DNA from: Apostichopus japonicus
Lineage: Eukaryota; Echinodermata; Holothuroidea; Aspidochirotida; Stichopodidae
Direction of reading: 5' to 3'
NCBI RefSeq assembly: GCF_037975245.1
Contig: NC_092561.1
Span: forward strand, 434,001 to 498,000
Length of the DNA: 64,000 bases
Shown piece after piece: positions 13,595-49,628 of this stretch. Each line of letters opens with the position of its first letter. Position 1 is the first letter of the stretch. The notes below the pieces were generated by a model that searched no databases, was not told the origin of the DNA, and saw only the letters and a program-made list of their open reading frames with translations. Made by a program: the position numbers and the translations under genes.

Positions 13595-16516
13595 ATTCAG
13601 AGTCCGCTGTTTACCACAACACTGTTATTACCGTCTCACAATATTAAAATGATTTCGCAGAATAGGGCCATACAATGGACTGCAATTATAGCTAACGGGA
13701 CTGGAAACTGAACAGAAAATATTCAGAATACTGACAACTCTCCGGAAACTTTCCAAGTTTTTCCCTCTTCAGTAGGCTACATCCACTTTGAATAAGATTT
13801 GTTCTGTTTTCTCTCATCATTGATATTTTATCAATCTTGGAAAGGACAAAAGCAAAATCTTCAAGGCAATAGTCTAAGATTTAATCTAGCGATTCCAAAG
13901 TAAAAAGAAACAGGTTGGCTGTCGTTGCTTTATGTTGGCCTATAAATTATGAATAGCAAAAGATTGGCCGTAGAAATGAAATGATTCAGCAGAATAATTC
14001 AGTAGAAAGCATAAATGTAATAATGCAGTCCAGTTTATCTTCATGTCATGTTTCCAGACAGGAATTAATACACATGTTTATTAGTAGAGCTTGCATAGTG
14101 CGAAATAACTATAGCACATAACGTTGTTCAGGAAATTGGCTAATATGCTACATCCTTACTTCGTTAACTTTAAGAACTATATCAAAGTTTTCACCATTGT
14201 CGCACATATACAGCGTTGGTAGATATATATACCGCGTAGATAATGACATCTTATAACGTGGTCAATTTCCTCAAGTCAAGGAGTCACAGATTGACAACTC
14301 GAGGTATGCATTAGCCTGTAAACAGAATGCAATGTTGGCACTTTTTCTTGTCAATATCAATTGTGACTGTCAATGATAAACATTGAATCACGAATAATTT
14401 ACTATAACTTTCCCTGTAAGATTAAATTACCAGTTCAGAGGTAAACCATTTTTTGATTGGGGGTCTTAATCTTTGTGATACTTACTTGTAATTCCTTTAC
14501 ATGCCGTTGTGCTGCTGGTTGAAATTTGGCATTGTTTTATTACCCAAGAAGGAACATGAAGCAAGCATAATTAGGCCTCTATGTGACGTCATAGATGCGT
14601 ATTGACAAAATTGTAGAAATTTGATGTTGGAACTTTTGTTTTAATCGAATCCTTTCGCAGCTGTCGTTATATTATGCTCATCGGTCTATTACATGTCAAA
14701 ATTTAAGTTCCTTCTGAACCATCCTTCTAAATTGAAAAAAAAAAGTTTTATTTAGCCTTGTATACTTATTTATCTGAAATATTTTAATAAAAATGAACGA
14801 GGGAAATTTGTTTATCCAAGCTGTACATCATTCTGTAAGGGGGGGGGGGGGGGGTGGTATGTATTATATCTCCTGTGTGGCATTGAGACTGTGAAGATCA
14901 ACTCCCGTTAGTAGCGCTATTCTTCGTCGATCCGGGCATGTAGGCGGCACCTGTAAATTTCAAACAAAGGCCCGATTCGCTCACCCTATAAATATGAAAT
15001 TATTTAGAAACTTAAGAGATTACCATCACAACCATGGAAAAAACTGCCCGTGTTTAGTTTATATTAGTAGCATTTCCCAAGTGTTAGGAAACCCGGTCTC
15101 ATTTGAAACCATATTCTTTTGATGGTCGTTTATATACGGGCATCAGCTTATTCTGAACCCCTCTCTTTTACGGATGAATATCCAGAGAAAACAAGACAGG
15201 TGTATCGGCGTCGCCAAATAACGTTAAGTAAGAGGACACATCAAAGTGACAGCAACATTTAAGGAGGGAACGAATAACGTGGCCCCGCAAACTGCCGCCA
15301 CAGACTATGATGACCACGAGACTTTCATGGACCCATGCATGATGTGCTGCAATGGTACATATATAGGCTTCTCAGACTGTAATGATTTTCAAAACTTTCC
15401 CATGCGCAGAGCTAAGCCCATTTGTGTGTGCGCACGTGTCTTTGGCCATTCGGCTTTATTTTCCTGGTGCAAACAACAGAAAAATCACTCCCGCAACCGT
15501 CGGGCCCGTGCACCTCCCAAACTGCAGTGTGGCTTATATACGCATATCCATTCTTAACCTTCTCAACCCAACCAGGCTCTTTGCCAGCAACTCCACACTT
15601 ACAACCACAAGACCAACCAATCACCAGTCCCTACCCCTACCCTTCCCCTTTCACCTACCACACTCCAATAGCGCCCCTTGCCATCACTATACACACATCC
15701 CCTACCCTTCCCCTTTCACCTACAACACTCCAACGGCGCCCCTTACCATCATCCACACACCCCCTCACTCCCTCAGTCAGGCTCCTACGGCCTATTTGAC
15801 GAAGTCAGTTGCAATGGGGACGAGTTAGTCAACTGACGACAATATCAGTTGGCGAATGTGTTGAGATGAGTTTGTACTTTTAACATTGAGTCATCTCCAT
15901 GAATCTTGCTACGCACGTAAACTTAGCCGAAGTCAAACAACAATGCTAACCAACAAACCAACCCTAGTTCGGAACAGAATTACATATAATGCCAGTCTAG
16001 TGCAGAAATTGGAGAGTTAAACTTGCAGGGGGTTTCTCAACCCTGCACGATTGATTTGGGAAATGGTTTATGCTAGCAATCAAGAAGTGGTCCCTGCGCA
16101 GGAGGTACCCAATATTATTTGTACAGTCGCCTATGGTGCTAATCATGCCTAGCCCTAACGTTAAGCTTAAGCTTACACATAAGCACGTAGTACACTGACA
16201 AAATAGCAAAGAATGTATGATTACGCTATAGCCTATAGTGTGGTAGCCTATACCAGGCTAGGTCTAAAGGCTGAAGAAGGTATGAAACACACTTTTGGTA
16301 TGCTTAGGCATATGGAGGTCAGACCGCCTAGGCTAGCAAGCAATCTAAGGTCGTCAAAGCCAAGGCATAAATTATGTTATGACACTGTAGGCATATAGGC
16401 TAACGCTATAGTGCTTGATAAAAGTGGTGTGGACATTGACTTCCTCCTTAGTTGCAGTAGGCCCTAAGGCTTTGTAAGTGAAACTAGGCCTAGCTTAGCT
16501 AAAGTCAAGTCAAAGC
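13595..16516. other. Intergenic region between divergent NXPE and USP47
   Basis: About 2.9 kb separates the NXPE start codon (minus strand, 13594) from the proposed USP47 start (16517). It should hold both promoters and 5' UTRs. It contains a G run near 14839-14854, a two-copy C-rich repeat of about 64 bp (about 15625-15760), and open frames near 15246-15828 that look low-complexity. No TATA box or other motif can be called with confidence. Confidence 0.5.
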
Positions 16517-39494
<22,978 letters not shown>

Positions 39495-40868
39495 AGACTA
39501 CTACTACTGTCAAAGGGCAACCTCAATGCAAGTCCAATGCCCCTGTTCATACTGCCGTTAGTCATCCAGCGACCTCCTATCCCTCGTTTCAAAGTCATCC
39601 GGCGTCAACCATATCTTATCTTGTGAAACTGTTGTTTACCCACCCATGAGAACTTTCCGTTGGAAGAGGCAATGTAATTGGTGACTGAGTGTCAAATGGC
39701 TTGGAAAACAGATTTAGTTAGCTCAGTAGATAACTGGCAATCGCAAACTTTATATATGTCAAAGGTCAGGTGGGGAATACACGAAATAAAGTATGCTGGA
39801 AAATTTTTGAAAAATTGCTTGAAAAGTCTAGACTTTCTCACATTCATTTCAATGCATAAATTTAGTAAATTGCGAGACTTAGTCAAGTGAACGGTTCATC
39901 CGTAATTTGTAAATTTCCAAAGAGCACCAGGCACAGAGTGGAAACTGCACAGTGGAAGAGTCTTGTGTCCTCAAAGTGTTTCTCTTAATTAATTAATGAA
40001 AAATGCAAATTTGGCTTAGAGATCAACTATCAGTGTCTTCTTTGATTGTTTGGTTGGTCATTGTAAAAGTCGTTACCTTCTCATTGACCAGTGAAATTCT
40101 AAAAGATCCTACTTCAATCTAATAAGCTAAAGTACTTCTTCAGTGGCAACACTTATCTTCCTCACTGTCAGATAAACACACATTCTTTGTCACGAGTAGA
40201 ACATGTGACTTGTTGAATATGTTGACAGAAAAACAGTGCTGCATTATGCTTACTTAGTGCATCTGGAAACTTTGGAACATGAGATAATATGTATTGACGC
40301 AGCACCGTCTCTGTTATCACAAATGAATGTTACCACAAATGGATACCCTTTTACCATCCTTAGCTTGACGTATTGACGGTGAGATGAACGTTGTAATTGT
40401 AACACCTCTCTGCCAACACTCTGCAATGAAGGCAAGGGTAGTTTATGCAGAATGCCTTCTGAAATCAACGATAATGTCCTCCAGTCATCCTGATAAGTTC
40501 AACCCTTTTTGCAAACCTGCAAAATATTTCATCCATTTTTTAGAATGATGGAATCTTAAAGTTTTGTTTGCGTTTTTGCAGTCTTGTTTCTTTGAGATTC
40601 TTGCTCTACTACAGCAGAAGAACAGACGGCTTTTCATCTTTTAGTTTTTGCAATTGTTAGTTGAGCTATCACCAGTGGTGCGGCTCTTGTCAGATGCTAA
40701 TTGCAGTGCACAATTCACAGCGGCTTAAGGCCGAATAGTTTATATCGTTGAATGGTTTAGACTTATATGCTACCATTTGTTTTTAGCCACAACATGTTAT
40801 GTACTCAGTCAGGCCATAAAAAGTAGTATATATGGAATTCATGTTTTTCTTTTCTAGTTTTCCTTCTT

Positions 40869-40918
<50 letters not shown>

Positions 40919-43595
40919 CAGAAATTGCTATCACTTGAAAATTGATAGCTGGAAATAATTTAAGGAAATTTTACAGAAAGATTAGACTTCACTGGTGTTG
41001 GTCGCGTTGAAAATTGAGAAATGAGTCAGCAATAAGGTAAATTCATGTTCAAAAATTGTCAATATGTGAGGAAGTCCTTGTTCTCTGCTTGTCATGTCTG
41101 GAAAGTCATTGATTTGTCTGTCTAATAAATTAAACGTAATGGAAACAAAATTCAACAGTATTTGCCTTTTCCGCAGCTGTGTTTGCGGAAACAAGTTATG
41201 GTTACTTCATAGGGACGGCCATATTTGAATGTAATTTTAATGTTACAACCATGCACTAACAAGGCTCACTTAAGTGTTCCAGTTTTCATAATTGATCCCC
41301 AAAAATGTACCAATCAACTTCCAGGACGAATGTTTCTTAAACTTTTCCACTACTTGCACCCTTTAATTGAAAGAAGAAAGAAAGAAACACCTCCTCTAAC
41401 AGCTGTGAACAACGGCTCTGCCCATAAATTTGTGGCTTATGCCTATCCCTTTGTGCCCCCTGGAGTTTGCTTTGTGCCCCCTGGAGGCCGCTTTGTAATC
41501 CCTGGAGGTCGCTTTGTGCCCCCTGGAGGTCGCCTTGTGTCCCTGGAGGTCGCTTTGTGCCCGTGGAGGTCGCTTTGTGTCCCCTGGAGGTTGCTTTGTG
41601 CCCCTGGAGGTCGCTCTGTGCCCCCTGGAGTTTGCTTTGTGCCCCCTGGAGGTCGCTTTGAAACCCGTGGAGGTCGCTCTGTGCCCCCTGGAGTTTGCTG
41701 TGTGGCACCTGGAGTTTGCTTTGTAACCCCTGGAGGTCGCTTTGTGTCCCCAGGAGGTTGCTTTGTGCCCCTGGATGTCGCTTTGTGCCCCCTGGAGGTT
41801 GCTTTGTGTCCCTGGAAGTCACTTTGTGCCCCTGGAGGTCGCTTTGTGCCAACTGGAGTTTGCTTTGTGCCCCCTGGAGTTCACTTTGTATCCCTGAAGT
41901 TCTGCCTTGCACTCCAGAGGGTGGATGCACACTACCTTAAGAAACACTGAACCAGTATCCCTCACACACAATTATAATTCAACATTCTTAGATCTTCTGG
42001 TTGGTAGTGAATCGACCAGAATACATTACATCCATAATCCCAAAAAAATTGTGGTCAATTTCTATATGCATAGCTAGAATAAAGGAATATTTTTGCACAG
42101 TTTAGCTGTTTCAATGTTTCTACCTTTTGTGGAGTAAAGTGAAGTGTGTGTTTGTGTGGGAAGGGAGGAGGTGGTAACAATCTCAAGTATGACATCAAGT
42201 GCCCTTTGAAGATGCTTACATTTTCATAACCAATTGTTTGTGACCATTTTTTTTTGGGGGGGGGGAGGTGGGGGGAAGGATGAACCGATTTTTGAAGTTG
42301 ATTTTGTGACTGCTGACAGGACAATTTATTGGCAAAACTAAGTAGATTCATGGGTTTAATTCTTGTGTAAACTGTTTTCAATCATGTTTAATGACCACTT
42401 TAAATCGACAGGCCATAGGAAGGGAGGGGCAGGGAGGAGGTAATGTGCCAGGGAGGAAATATTATTACATGGGGTTTGGGGGTGCAGGTTTGAAGCTAGA
42501 ATTGAAATGGTTTTTTTTATATTTTATTTCATTAAATTGTAGAAGTGTACTATCGTGAGGTTATCTAAATGCATCTTCTTTTATCCATTTTTCCAAAAGG
42601 AAGGTGTAAAGTTTGGACTCAATTATTCTTCAGCTTAATGGTTTTTGTACAGTACTGCAGATATCTAAATATACTTATGAGAGATAAAAATGGTGGTTTG
42701 CCAAGATGGGATGTGGTCATGTATTTGTTAGCAAAACATCCCCATATGAATGTAGATTGACTGAACTTTATCACTGCTTGAACCAAGGAGGGGTTTGATG
42801 TGGTTCTGCGAGAGTTATATAAACTATTAAGTAACACCCATCCTCCTCATCTCAACCAATAGCACAAAAGATGATACCAATTGCTCGAGTAAAGGATACT
42901 TTCATGTAAACTGATTTGGTTAAGTTGTAATAACCTCTGTGGGAAGAATCTCTGTTATCCTATGTTAGTTTCTAAATTTCTCCCCCTCTTCCTCCTACCT
43001 TCCCCCTCCCCCCCCCCCAGCCCCTCTCTCCCGCAAAGTAATACCCAGAATTAATGGTTAAAATGATAACTGTAATAATTCAAGTAACATGTAAATAGCT
43101 GTGAATAAGCTTCGACTTGGGAAACTAAATATAACATAAGTTCTTTTTCGTTGTTTCTTTTTCTTTGTGAAATTGAATGCAATATTAGAATGAATAAAAT
43201 CTTTGAAGTCTACCATCATTGATTCCTCCATTGTTTATTTACGATATGTTAATATTATTTATAGGGTGACGAGGAGGAACTGTTAAATTAGCATCATTCT
43301 TTATTTGATGATATGTGTGCTCTCTCTCTGTCGGTGTTATTTGGAAATTCATGTTCCAAAACGAGCCAGCTTTTCTTTTGTTTTTCCTCGAATTAAGGGA
43401 ATCTCTGAAAGTTTGATATTCAAGAACGAATCCCCCACCAGTACAGGCCTGATATTACCCACCACTTGCAGTTTGTCTGAACCCCTTCCCAAGCTCCCCT
43501 AACCACCCCCCACCCCACACTATCGACAAACATTGGGGAAATGTAGTAATGAAGATCTTGCTCCATTTACATAGCAAGCGATTGTCATATGGTCT
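39495..43595. other. USP47 3' UTR and intergenic region
   Basis: Candidate USP47 poly(A) signals are AATAAA at 39785-39790 and, if the 3' UTR is long, at 43193-43198. The stretch also holds a TA microsatellite (about 40875-40913), a 21-22 bp minisatellite (about 41450-41915) and G-rich runs near 42256. No coding exon is convincing; the long ORF pair near 41225-41950 comes from the minisatellite. Confidence 0.6.
41450..41915. repeat. 21-22 bp G/C-rich minisatellite
   Basis: About 20 units are variants of CCCCTGGAGGTCGCTTTGTG. The period, close to 21, keeps reading frames open on both strands (repeats like VPPGGRF on plus and QSDLQGA on minus), but there is no splice or start support. Confidence 0.9.
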
Positions 43596-44402
43596 TCATA
43601 AATCGTTGACGTGATATCTGCATGATGAAACATAAGTCTGACTGATATCCCCACAGAGTGGGTAGTGTGTTTTCCTCTTGTCAACCATGTGATCGAGATG
43701 GACTGTACCGCTCATGTTCGCGCGTTGCGCATGTTTCAACTTGAATGGTGGATGATGCGCTATTGGGTTGCTGTCATAATTTCCTTTTTTGCCCGGAACG
43801 ACCATTGGGAATCTTACATTAAGATTTGTGTTCCTGTAACTAGTATGCATCACCTTTCCGGGTGGAAAATTACTAGCTACGTGAAGAGAATTATTCGTAA
43901 TCGAATAACTGATATCCGTACCGTATTTGTGTTCATCTGGGTTGCTCGTTAATCGCGATGTCAGCGAATAATCGCTACTTTTTTTTAAGCCGGTTGGCGA
44001 CTTTCCAGATATCGAACACCTTTCCATTCCACTGCCTATTTCATGTCGAGGTCCACCCATCAAAGAATATTCTACAGAACTTGCGACCGTGTGCCCCAAC
44101 CTGCATTCGATATTTCCTGTAACGGCGTTCCTTAAATATAATCGAGATTTTTTCGAATGTCGGACAGCAGCTGTGTTTTCATTTTTCGTTTGAATTTTTT
44201 CCTTTGTACCTCTCGATGGTGCAGCCACATGTTTGAATGAAGCATTTGTTATGAATTTCCTTCGATGACGCTCTAACTGTGTCGTAATAGATCCAGTGGG
44301 CGGAGTCAATAATCGGTGACGATGGCATATCTCTCTCGGAAGTTCCAATATCGTAGACTGATCACGTGACACTCTATATACCAAACCATGGGAGAACATT
44401 AT
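43596..44402 (-). CDS. Unrecognised protein, last coding exon
   Basis: An open exon on the minus strand encodes 267 residues after its first ATG (44399-44397) and ends in a stop at 43598-43596. A strong acceptor (pyrimidines then TTTTACAG) lies at 44410-44403, so the exon starts ATA-ATG and either the ATG is the true start behind a 5' UTR exon or the frame continues from an upstream exon. The protein is basic, rich in His, Arg, Ser and Asn, with few hydrophobic runs, no signal peptide and no membrane segment. I recognise no domain. Codon use looks like real coding sequence, not repeat. It lies tail-to-tail with USP47 and head-to-head with DNAH1. Minus-strand poly(A) signals (TTTATT) occur near 43292 and 43232. 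It may be lineage-specific. Confidence 0.55.
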   Translation of the reverse strand: MMFSHGLVYRVSRDQSTILELPREICHRHRLLTPPTGSITTQLERHRRKFITNASFKHVAAPSRGTKEKIQTKNENTAAVRHSKKSRLYLRNAVTGNIECRLGHTVASSVEYSLMGGPRHEIGSGMERCSISGKSPTGLKKSSDYSLTSRLTSNPDEHKYGTDISYSITNNSLHVASNFPPGKVMHTSYRNTNLNVRFPMVVPGKKGNYDSNPIAHHPPFKLKHAQRANMSGTVHLDHMVDKRKTHYPLCGDISQTYVSSCRYHVNDL

Positions 44403-45201
44403 CTGTAAAACAAGAGTAATTTTTTTAAAGTAATTTAGGCCAAATACTCAATCGCAGTGAATATCAATTACAGCTAAAGTCAACCTGCCAAAACTCCTGG
44501 CCCAACCTTTTCATGTGCCACCACCCCCTCCCCCCCCCCCCACACTCACATCCACACTTACCCCTACCAAACACACACGTTGATCCAAACAGGGAATAAT
44601 ACTCAAATACCAAGTACGTAAGACATTGATAGAAAACTATCATGCTAAATGAAGTATACAGGACTTATATGCATAACAAGTCAAGTAAAACTGAACTGCG
44701 CAAACTGATTATCTTCAGTAAAAACAGCTTTGTTGGTGAATTTTGATATAAGCACGGTATCTTTAGAAGTTCCACCCCTCCCCTCTCACCCAAAGGGCCT
44801 AGTCCTTATAACACGTAACCAAAGTAACTGTTCGGTTGAAAATTGTCTGCGATGTGGTTCCGTTTGGAAAGAAAATATATGATAAATTTGACCAGCTTAC
44901 CTATGTTACGTACTTACAGTAACACTTTGGCTTCTATAGCATGCTGTACTCTGTAGATGGTATTAAATGCAGAATAAGCCTTTACCGCTGTCGCCACTGA
45001 AACTGGTTATATCTCCTATTTGTTGTGGATCATAACCCATACATAGACTTTTATCTTCCTATATACCATTGCAATCGACTTGAACATATAACTTCGCAGT
45101 CAGTAGCACAGAGACGTATGGCCCTATATACAGCCCAGATATTGTACAGTTGGTCGCATTCTTGGAATCCAGTCCGTTTGAAGACATTTGATAGTGTAGA
45201 G

Positions 45202-47151
45202 CAGGTGCGTATCCAGGGGGGGGGGGCGTTGGGGGCGCGCGCCCCCCGGGTAAGAAAAAGAGGAGAGAAAAAAGAGAAGAAAAAAGGGAAAAGGAGGGGG
45301 AAAAGAAAAGGAGGAGAGAAAGGAAGGGAAAAGAAGAAGAAAAAAGAGAGAAAAAGGAGAAAGGGAGGGAGTAGAAGATAGCCAAGACTTCGGGAAGAGA
45401 AAGAGGAACAGTCATAGTTAAAGCGCTGATCCCTATTATATACACAGGGTAGCCAGTGACAGATCAAGGATTACGGATGGGGTGTGCGCCTCACCCTACC
45501 CCTTACACCAACAACTCCATTTTTGACGTTTCCATGTTTCCTCTCTCACTAATGTACCTATATAAATACAATATATGATCTATCATAACGCGTGTGTGTG
45601 TGTGGACGCCTTAAACAATTGTACAATTGTGCTATATGGAACCAACTGTGGCTGGTCTTGAACTCGACGGGGTCGTCGGGAACATGACGCATTTCGGGAA
45701 GGGGCGACCGCCCCCCCCCCCCGAGCAAATTTTCTTTATGACATCGCTAGTAATTTCAAAATAGTCAATGCTTAGGTGCAACTTACAAGGCCTGGGAAGT
45801 GTCTTTTACAGCGATCTGGGAGGCATTTTTCGGCGAAAATTTTTCTTGTACGCTTCGCGCCAACTCATGGTGGCGCTTCGCTTAGATAGTTTGCATACAG
45901 GCTTCGCCCCTCCCTTGGCAATTACTCGCTACACGCCTGTTCGAATTTGTAAAGCAAAGAGCAGATATAACATCATATCAGTGAGCATTGAAATGCCTGT
46001 TCCACGATGAACAGCCTCAAAATACTGTCTATGTGTGTAGTCGAAGGCGTAGCCCAATTGGATTTGGGGATGTAACGACTTGCCCGAAAAAAAAGCCAAA
46101 ATTTTTCGCGCGCTTTGCGCGCGTTCAACATATCGATGCCAATATCATATACGCAAGCATCGGTCATTACATTGCATGGCATCGTGTACCTTACGATCCG
46201 TGAAAGTAGCACAGTATACCGCCGGATGCTAATGTAAACAACCAAATGTCTTATGTAGATGGAGAAAAAGCATACAGATCCATTATGTCAAACTCTCTTT
46301 TACAGTAGTAATGTCGGCCAATCTTAGAACTTTATTTTAATTACCAGGAGATAATTTTTAAGCTATTCATTGCTATTTATTTTTCTTTCAGTAGGTGCCC
46401 GAAAAAATGGGAAAAAATTGGTTGCGGGGGGGGGGGTGGGGCTGCAGCCCCGCCTCCTACGGGACCTACCCCTATGTGTGTAGTGTTCGGTTTCGATAAA
46501 CCTGATATCGGAAATATCTGCTATTTTTCATTTCCTTCAACCAAGTTTTATAATAGCCATAATAAGAGGTTTTAATATTTCTACACCAACAAATTAACTG
46601 TGTCTGAATTTTCGAAAATTTCCTGACCAACATTCTTCATCATACTTTCCTCTACTCGTGCAATTTGTACCTGTCTATTAGGGGTTGAAGGAGGTTTTTC
46701 CCTATTGGTTGTCCATAGATTGAATTTTGTGCAACATTATGGCTATGTTTTCAAGTGATTTTTATTCACGAGAAATCTGAATTTTCAAATTCTCAACAAA
46801 TAATGGGCTTAAAACCTTGAAAAGTGGGGCTTTCGGATATTGTGGGCCGTGACGTAGAATCGCCTACAAAAGCAATGATCCATAGGACATGCAATCAGGT
46901 CGAACATGATGTGTGACTGGTGACAATCTTCAAAAAGGTTATGGATGGAATTTTTTTTTGGAAATACTTGGTTTTCAGGCAAAAGTGTACATTTGGTTGG
47001 TCATTTTCAAGCCCGAGAAGTGTCATTTCCGGTGATCTGGGGGGTATCAAAACCAGAAATTTTCTTGTACGCTCCGCGCCAACCGATGGTGGCGCTCCGC
47101 TTAGATAGTAATTCGCGCCCCCCGGGTTAGAAAATCCTGGATACGCGCCTG
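45202..47151. mobile_element. Non-autonomous DNA transposon A, CAGG...CCTG TIRs
   Basis: A 1,950-bp element starts CAGGTGCGTATCCAGG and ends with its near-exact complement (CCTGGATACGCGCCTG, one mismatch). It is flanked by TAGAG on both sides (45197-45201 and 47152-47156). Inside are two copies of a 50-bp motif (TTTTCTTGTACGCTTCGCGC..., ending CTTAGATAGT) at 45841-45890 and 47060-47109, and a nested segment about 46042-46470 whose ends resemble CGTAGGAGCC...CTCCTACG. No transposase frame is visible. Confidence 0.8.
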
Positions 47152-48657
47152 TAGAGGGTCCACAAATATTTGCTCACGATTCTCTGTAATGGATTAAGTT
47201 GTAGAATAAACTTAGAATCTCGGTCTGATTTCTCTGTTTATGGGGAAGATGCAACTATATCGTCATGGGGATGTGCTAAACCAACAACTTAGCAGGCTTT
47301 GTGTTTGCGTATCCTTGTATGACAGCTGAATATAGACAAAGGGATCAAACCATTTGACGGATGTAGGATTCCTAGAGGAGTGAGAGGGTGTTTGCTTGAG
47401 ATGTTATAATTTTTCTATTATAATAGACAGTAAAATGAAGGTCTTCATGTCACTCGAAGTGTCATTATTGTTCGTAATGTATGTATTATATATGCTAGTG
47501 CGCAGTTGTGCTGAAAAGTAGGCCTATGTCCACTGAGTTGAGAACCTGCTTGTTATGTTTTATTAGCCTTAGTAACTGTTTATGGTTTTACATGGAAATA
47601 GCCTCAAGGTTTCGTAGAAATAAGTAACTAAAGATTTAAACAAACTTATTTTTGCTTCTGTTTGGAATGGTTGATATAAAGAACTTAAAAAAACAGCCCT
47701 GTTTTAGGTAAAATAGACGTCATATTTTCAGAGTAGGCCTATCATTTGTGATGAAGTACACCACCCCAGAATTGTTTTCTTTCTAAAACATTTTAATAAC
47801 GAGATGCTGCAATTATTATTTCAGTTAGGCAAAAATGTAAAGGGTATTATCCGGCAGATATATAGTGCATTTAATTTCCATGAACAAAAGAAGACAGTTT
47901 CAACGTATATGCCCTTCACAAAGAAGAATATTTCCTATATTTGCTAGCGAAGCTGTATTATTTATAGGTGTGGGATATTAATATAATGCATGGTTAGTCA
48001 TACGCTAATTGTAAAGAAATCCCAGCATGCATCACTTCATATATGATTCTGGAATGTAGTGAGACCAAATGAATCAGACGATACTCTACAGGTGTTACTG
48101 CTTGCTTTTCATGTTTTATGTAGCAGTTTGTCACCTCGCATCAGGGGTTTACAGCTTTGCATAGCCCCAGCTTAGTGCATTTAATTATTTTGAATTATGA
48201 TAAGACATTGTGATAAGCAGCGCCCCGTTGTTTGGCTATAACTGGTTGTGCGTTGAACAGTTGTGCGCGCGAGAGGTGAAGTTTACATAAAATGGCGGGG
48301 AAACCTTTGAGTGACATAATGAGTGTGCTGAGACTGGGGATATAGGCTTGGTTAAAACAATGTGGGTGGGCCTTAACGTGCGTTCAGGATGGAGCTGGTA
48401 AAAATATACGCAAGTGTTAACCCTTATAATATATGAATATTTAGTGTGCTGAGGATGGAGCCACCCGGTTCATACGTTTTCGGCAAGCTTAGTAGCGATT
48501 AGAAACGTCTTTCAAACGTACGTATCTAGTGATGGAGCTATCGCTGTAACCGCTGATCTCACCTCGGGCATGTTTCCCCTGCAGCCTGCCGCCGCCCGAG
48601 CACTTGGCATATCCGTCACTTATAACCTTAATGTTGATTTTCGTAGCAAACAGACAG

Positions 48658-48740
48658 CTGCCGTGGCGCAGCGATTACTGCTCTGTACATGAAGAGCAAA
48701 GCGTGTTTTGGCTCTTGGGTTCGAACCCCAGTAAAGGCAG
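48658..48740 (+). ncRNA. tRNA-like sequence, probably SINE head or tRNA relic
   Basis: CTGCC (48658-48662) can pair with GGCAG (48736-48740). GCTCT and AGAGC form an anticodon-like stem, and GGGTTCGAACCCC is a perfect T-arm/B-box. The anticodon loop has 8 nt and the variable region is long, so a functional tRNA is doubtful. A second CAGCTGCCGTGGC fragment occurs at about 48819. Confidence 0.35.
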
Positions 48741-49628
48741 TTTGCTTTGCCGTTCGTTTACGGTCTCTTGCTTCCATTAGGAGCCTTCAACATTAGAAAA
48801 CGAGCATTATTTCCCAACAGCTGCCGTGGCTTAAGCTGCCGGGAAGCAAGTACGTGTGATTTTTTCTTCAAAATTTAAATGTATTAACATACACAAACGC
48901 GCGTTTAACCTAATCATTCACTAAGTTAATCTAAGCTAAACATACTTCGGGATCGCCCATTTGAAGTCTAAATTGTGTAATTATCTTCCAAGCACTCCAA
49001 AGAAAAATCTACATTCAGGAAACCTATAGTCACAGCCCATGATCCGCCTACAGTCCGTACTTTAAGGTTCATGCCCAAACAAAATCATTCGGGGAGGGAA
49101 TTGGGATTTGGGCCCACCTTTTAAATCATAAGCGCGTGACTCGTGCGTGGGTATAACGTTTCTTATATCTTAAAATTTGATGCAAAGTGACCATTACTAC
49201 ATTTCTACCTGTTGTGTTTAAGGAACGTAATGAACTTGGTGTGTTGAAACCAATGAGCTGTAGTTACTTGAAGAGTTCCCTCAGTTTTCAAACAGGATGA
49301 CAGTAGATCTGTAGATACAATAAATGAGATAATACAAAACTTTTAATATGACACTCTTCCATGATGAAATTAAATCCCGATGTTCCCTATATTTATACTA
49401 GTAACACAAATTAATGGCTCATGCACATATTTGAACCTGAATACAAAGAGTCACACGGTAAAACGTGTCCAAACGCATTCAAAGCTGAAGACTCTTGTAG
49501 TAGAACTGTCCTCCTCGAAAAAACATAAAGATGACTTGATATTGGTTGGTCTTGTCTGAAAAAAATGTGGTTTGCATATGCAATAACCACACGCGGCACG
49601 GAGATTGACTTTCGTGATCACACCTCTA

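Noticed and set aside
15246-15828. 103-148 aa overlapping frames upstream of USP47
   Set aside because: C-rich low-complexity DNA with a two-copy repeat. It has no match to the USP47 N-terminus and no consistent splice sites.
41225-41950. 241-aa PGGRFVPP-repeat protein and its antisense QSDLQGA-repeat
   Set aside because: Both come from the 21-22 bp minisatellite. No conserved start, no exon structure.
45025-45467. Open frames with Lys/Glu-rich or Phe/Ser-rich composition
   Set aside because: They come from a purine-rich low-complexity stretch inside transposon A.
48292-48345. Short frame ATGGCGGGGAAACC in a good start context
   Set aside because: Only 17 codons. It could be a first exon if a GT near 48310 were used, but nothing downstream can be joined to it with confidence.
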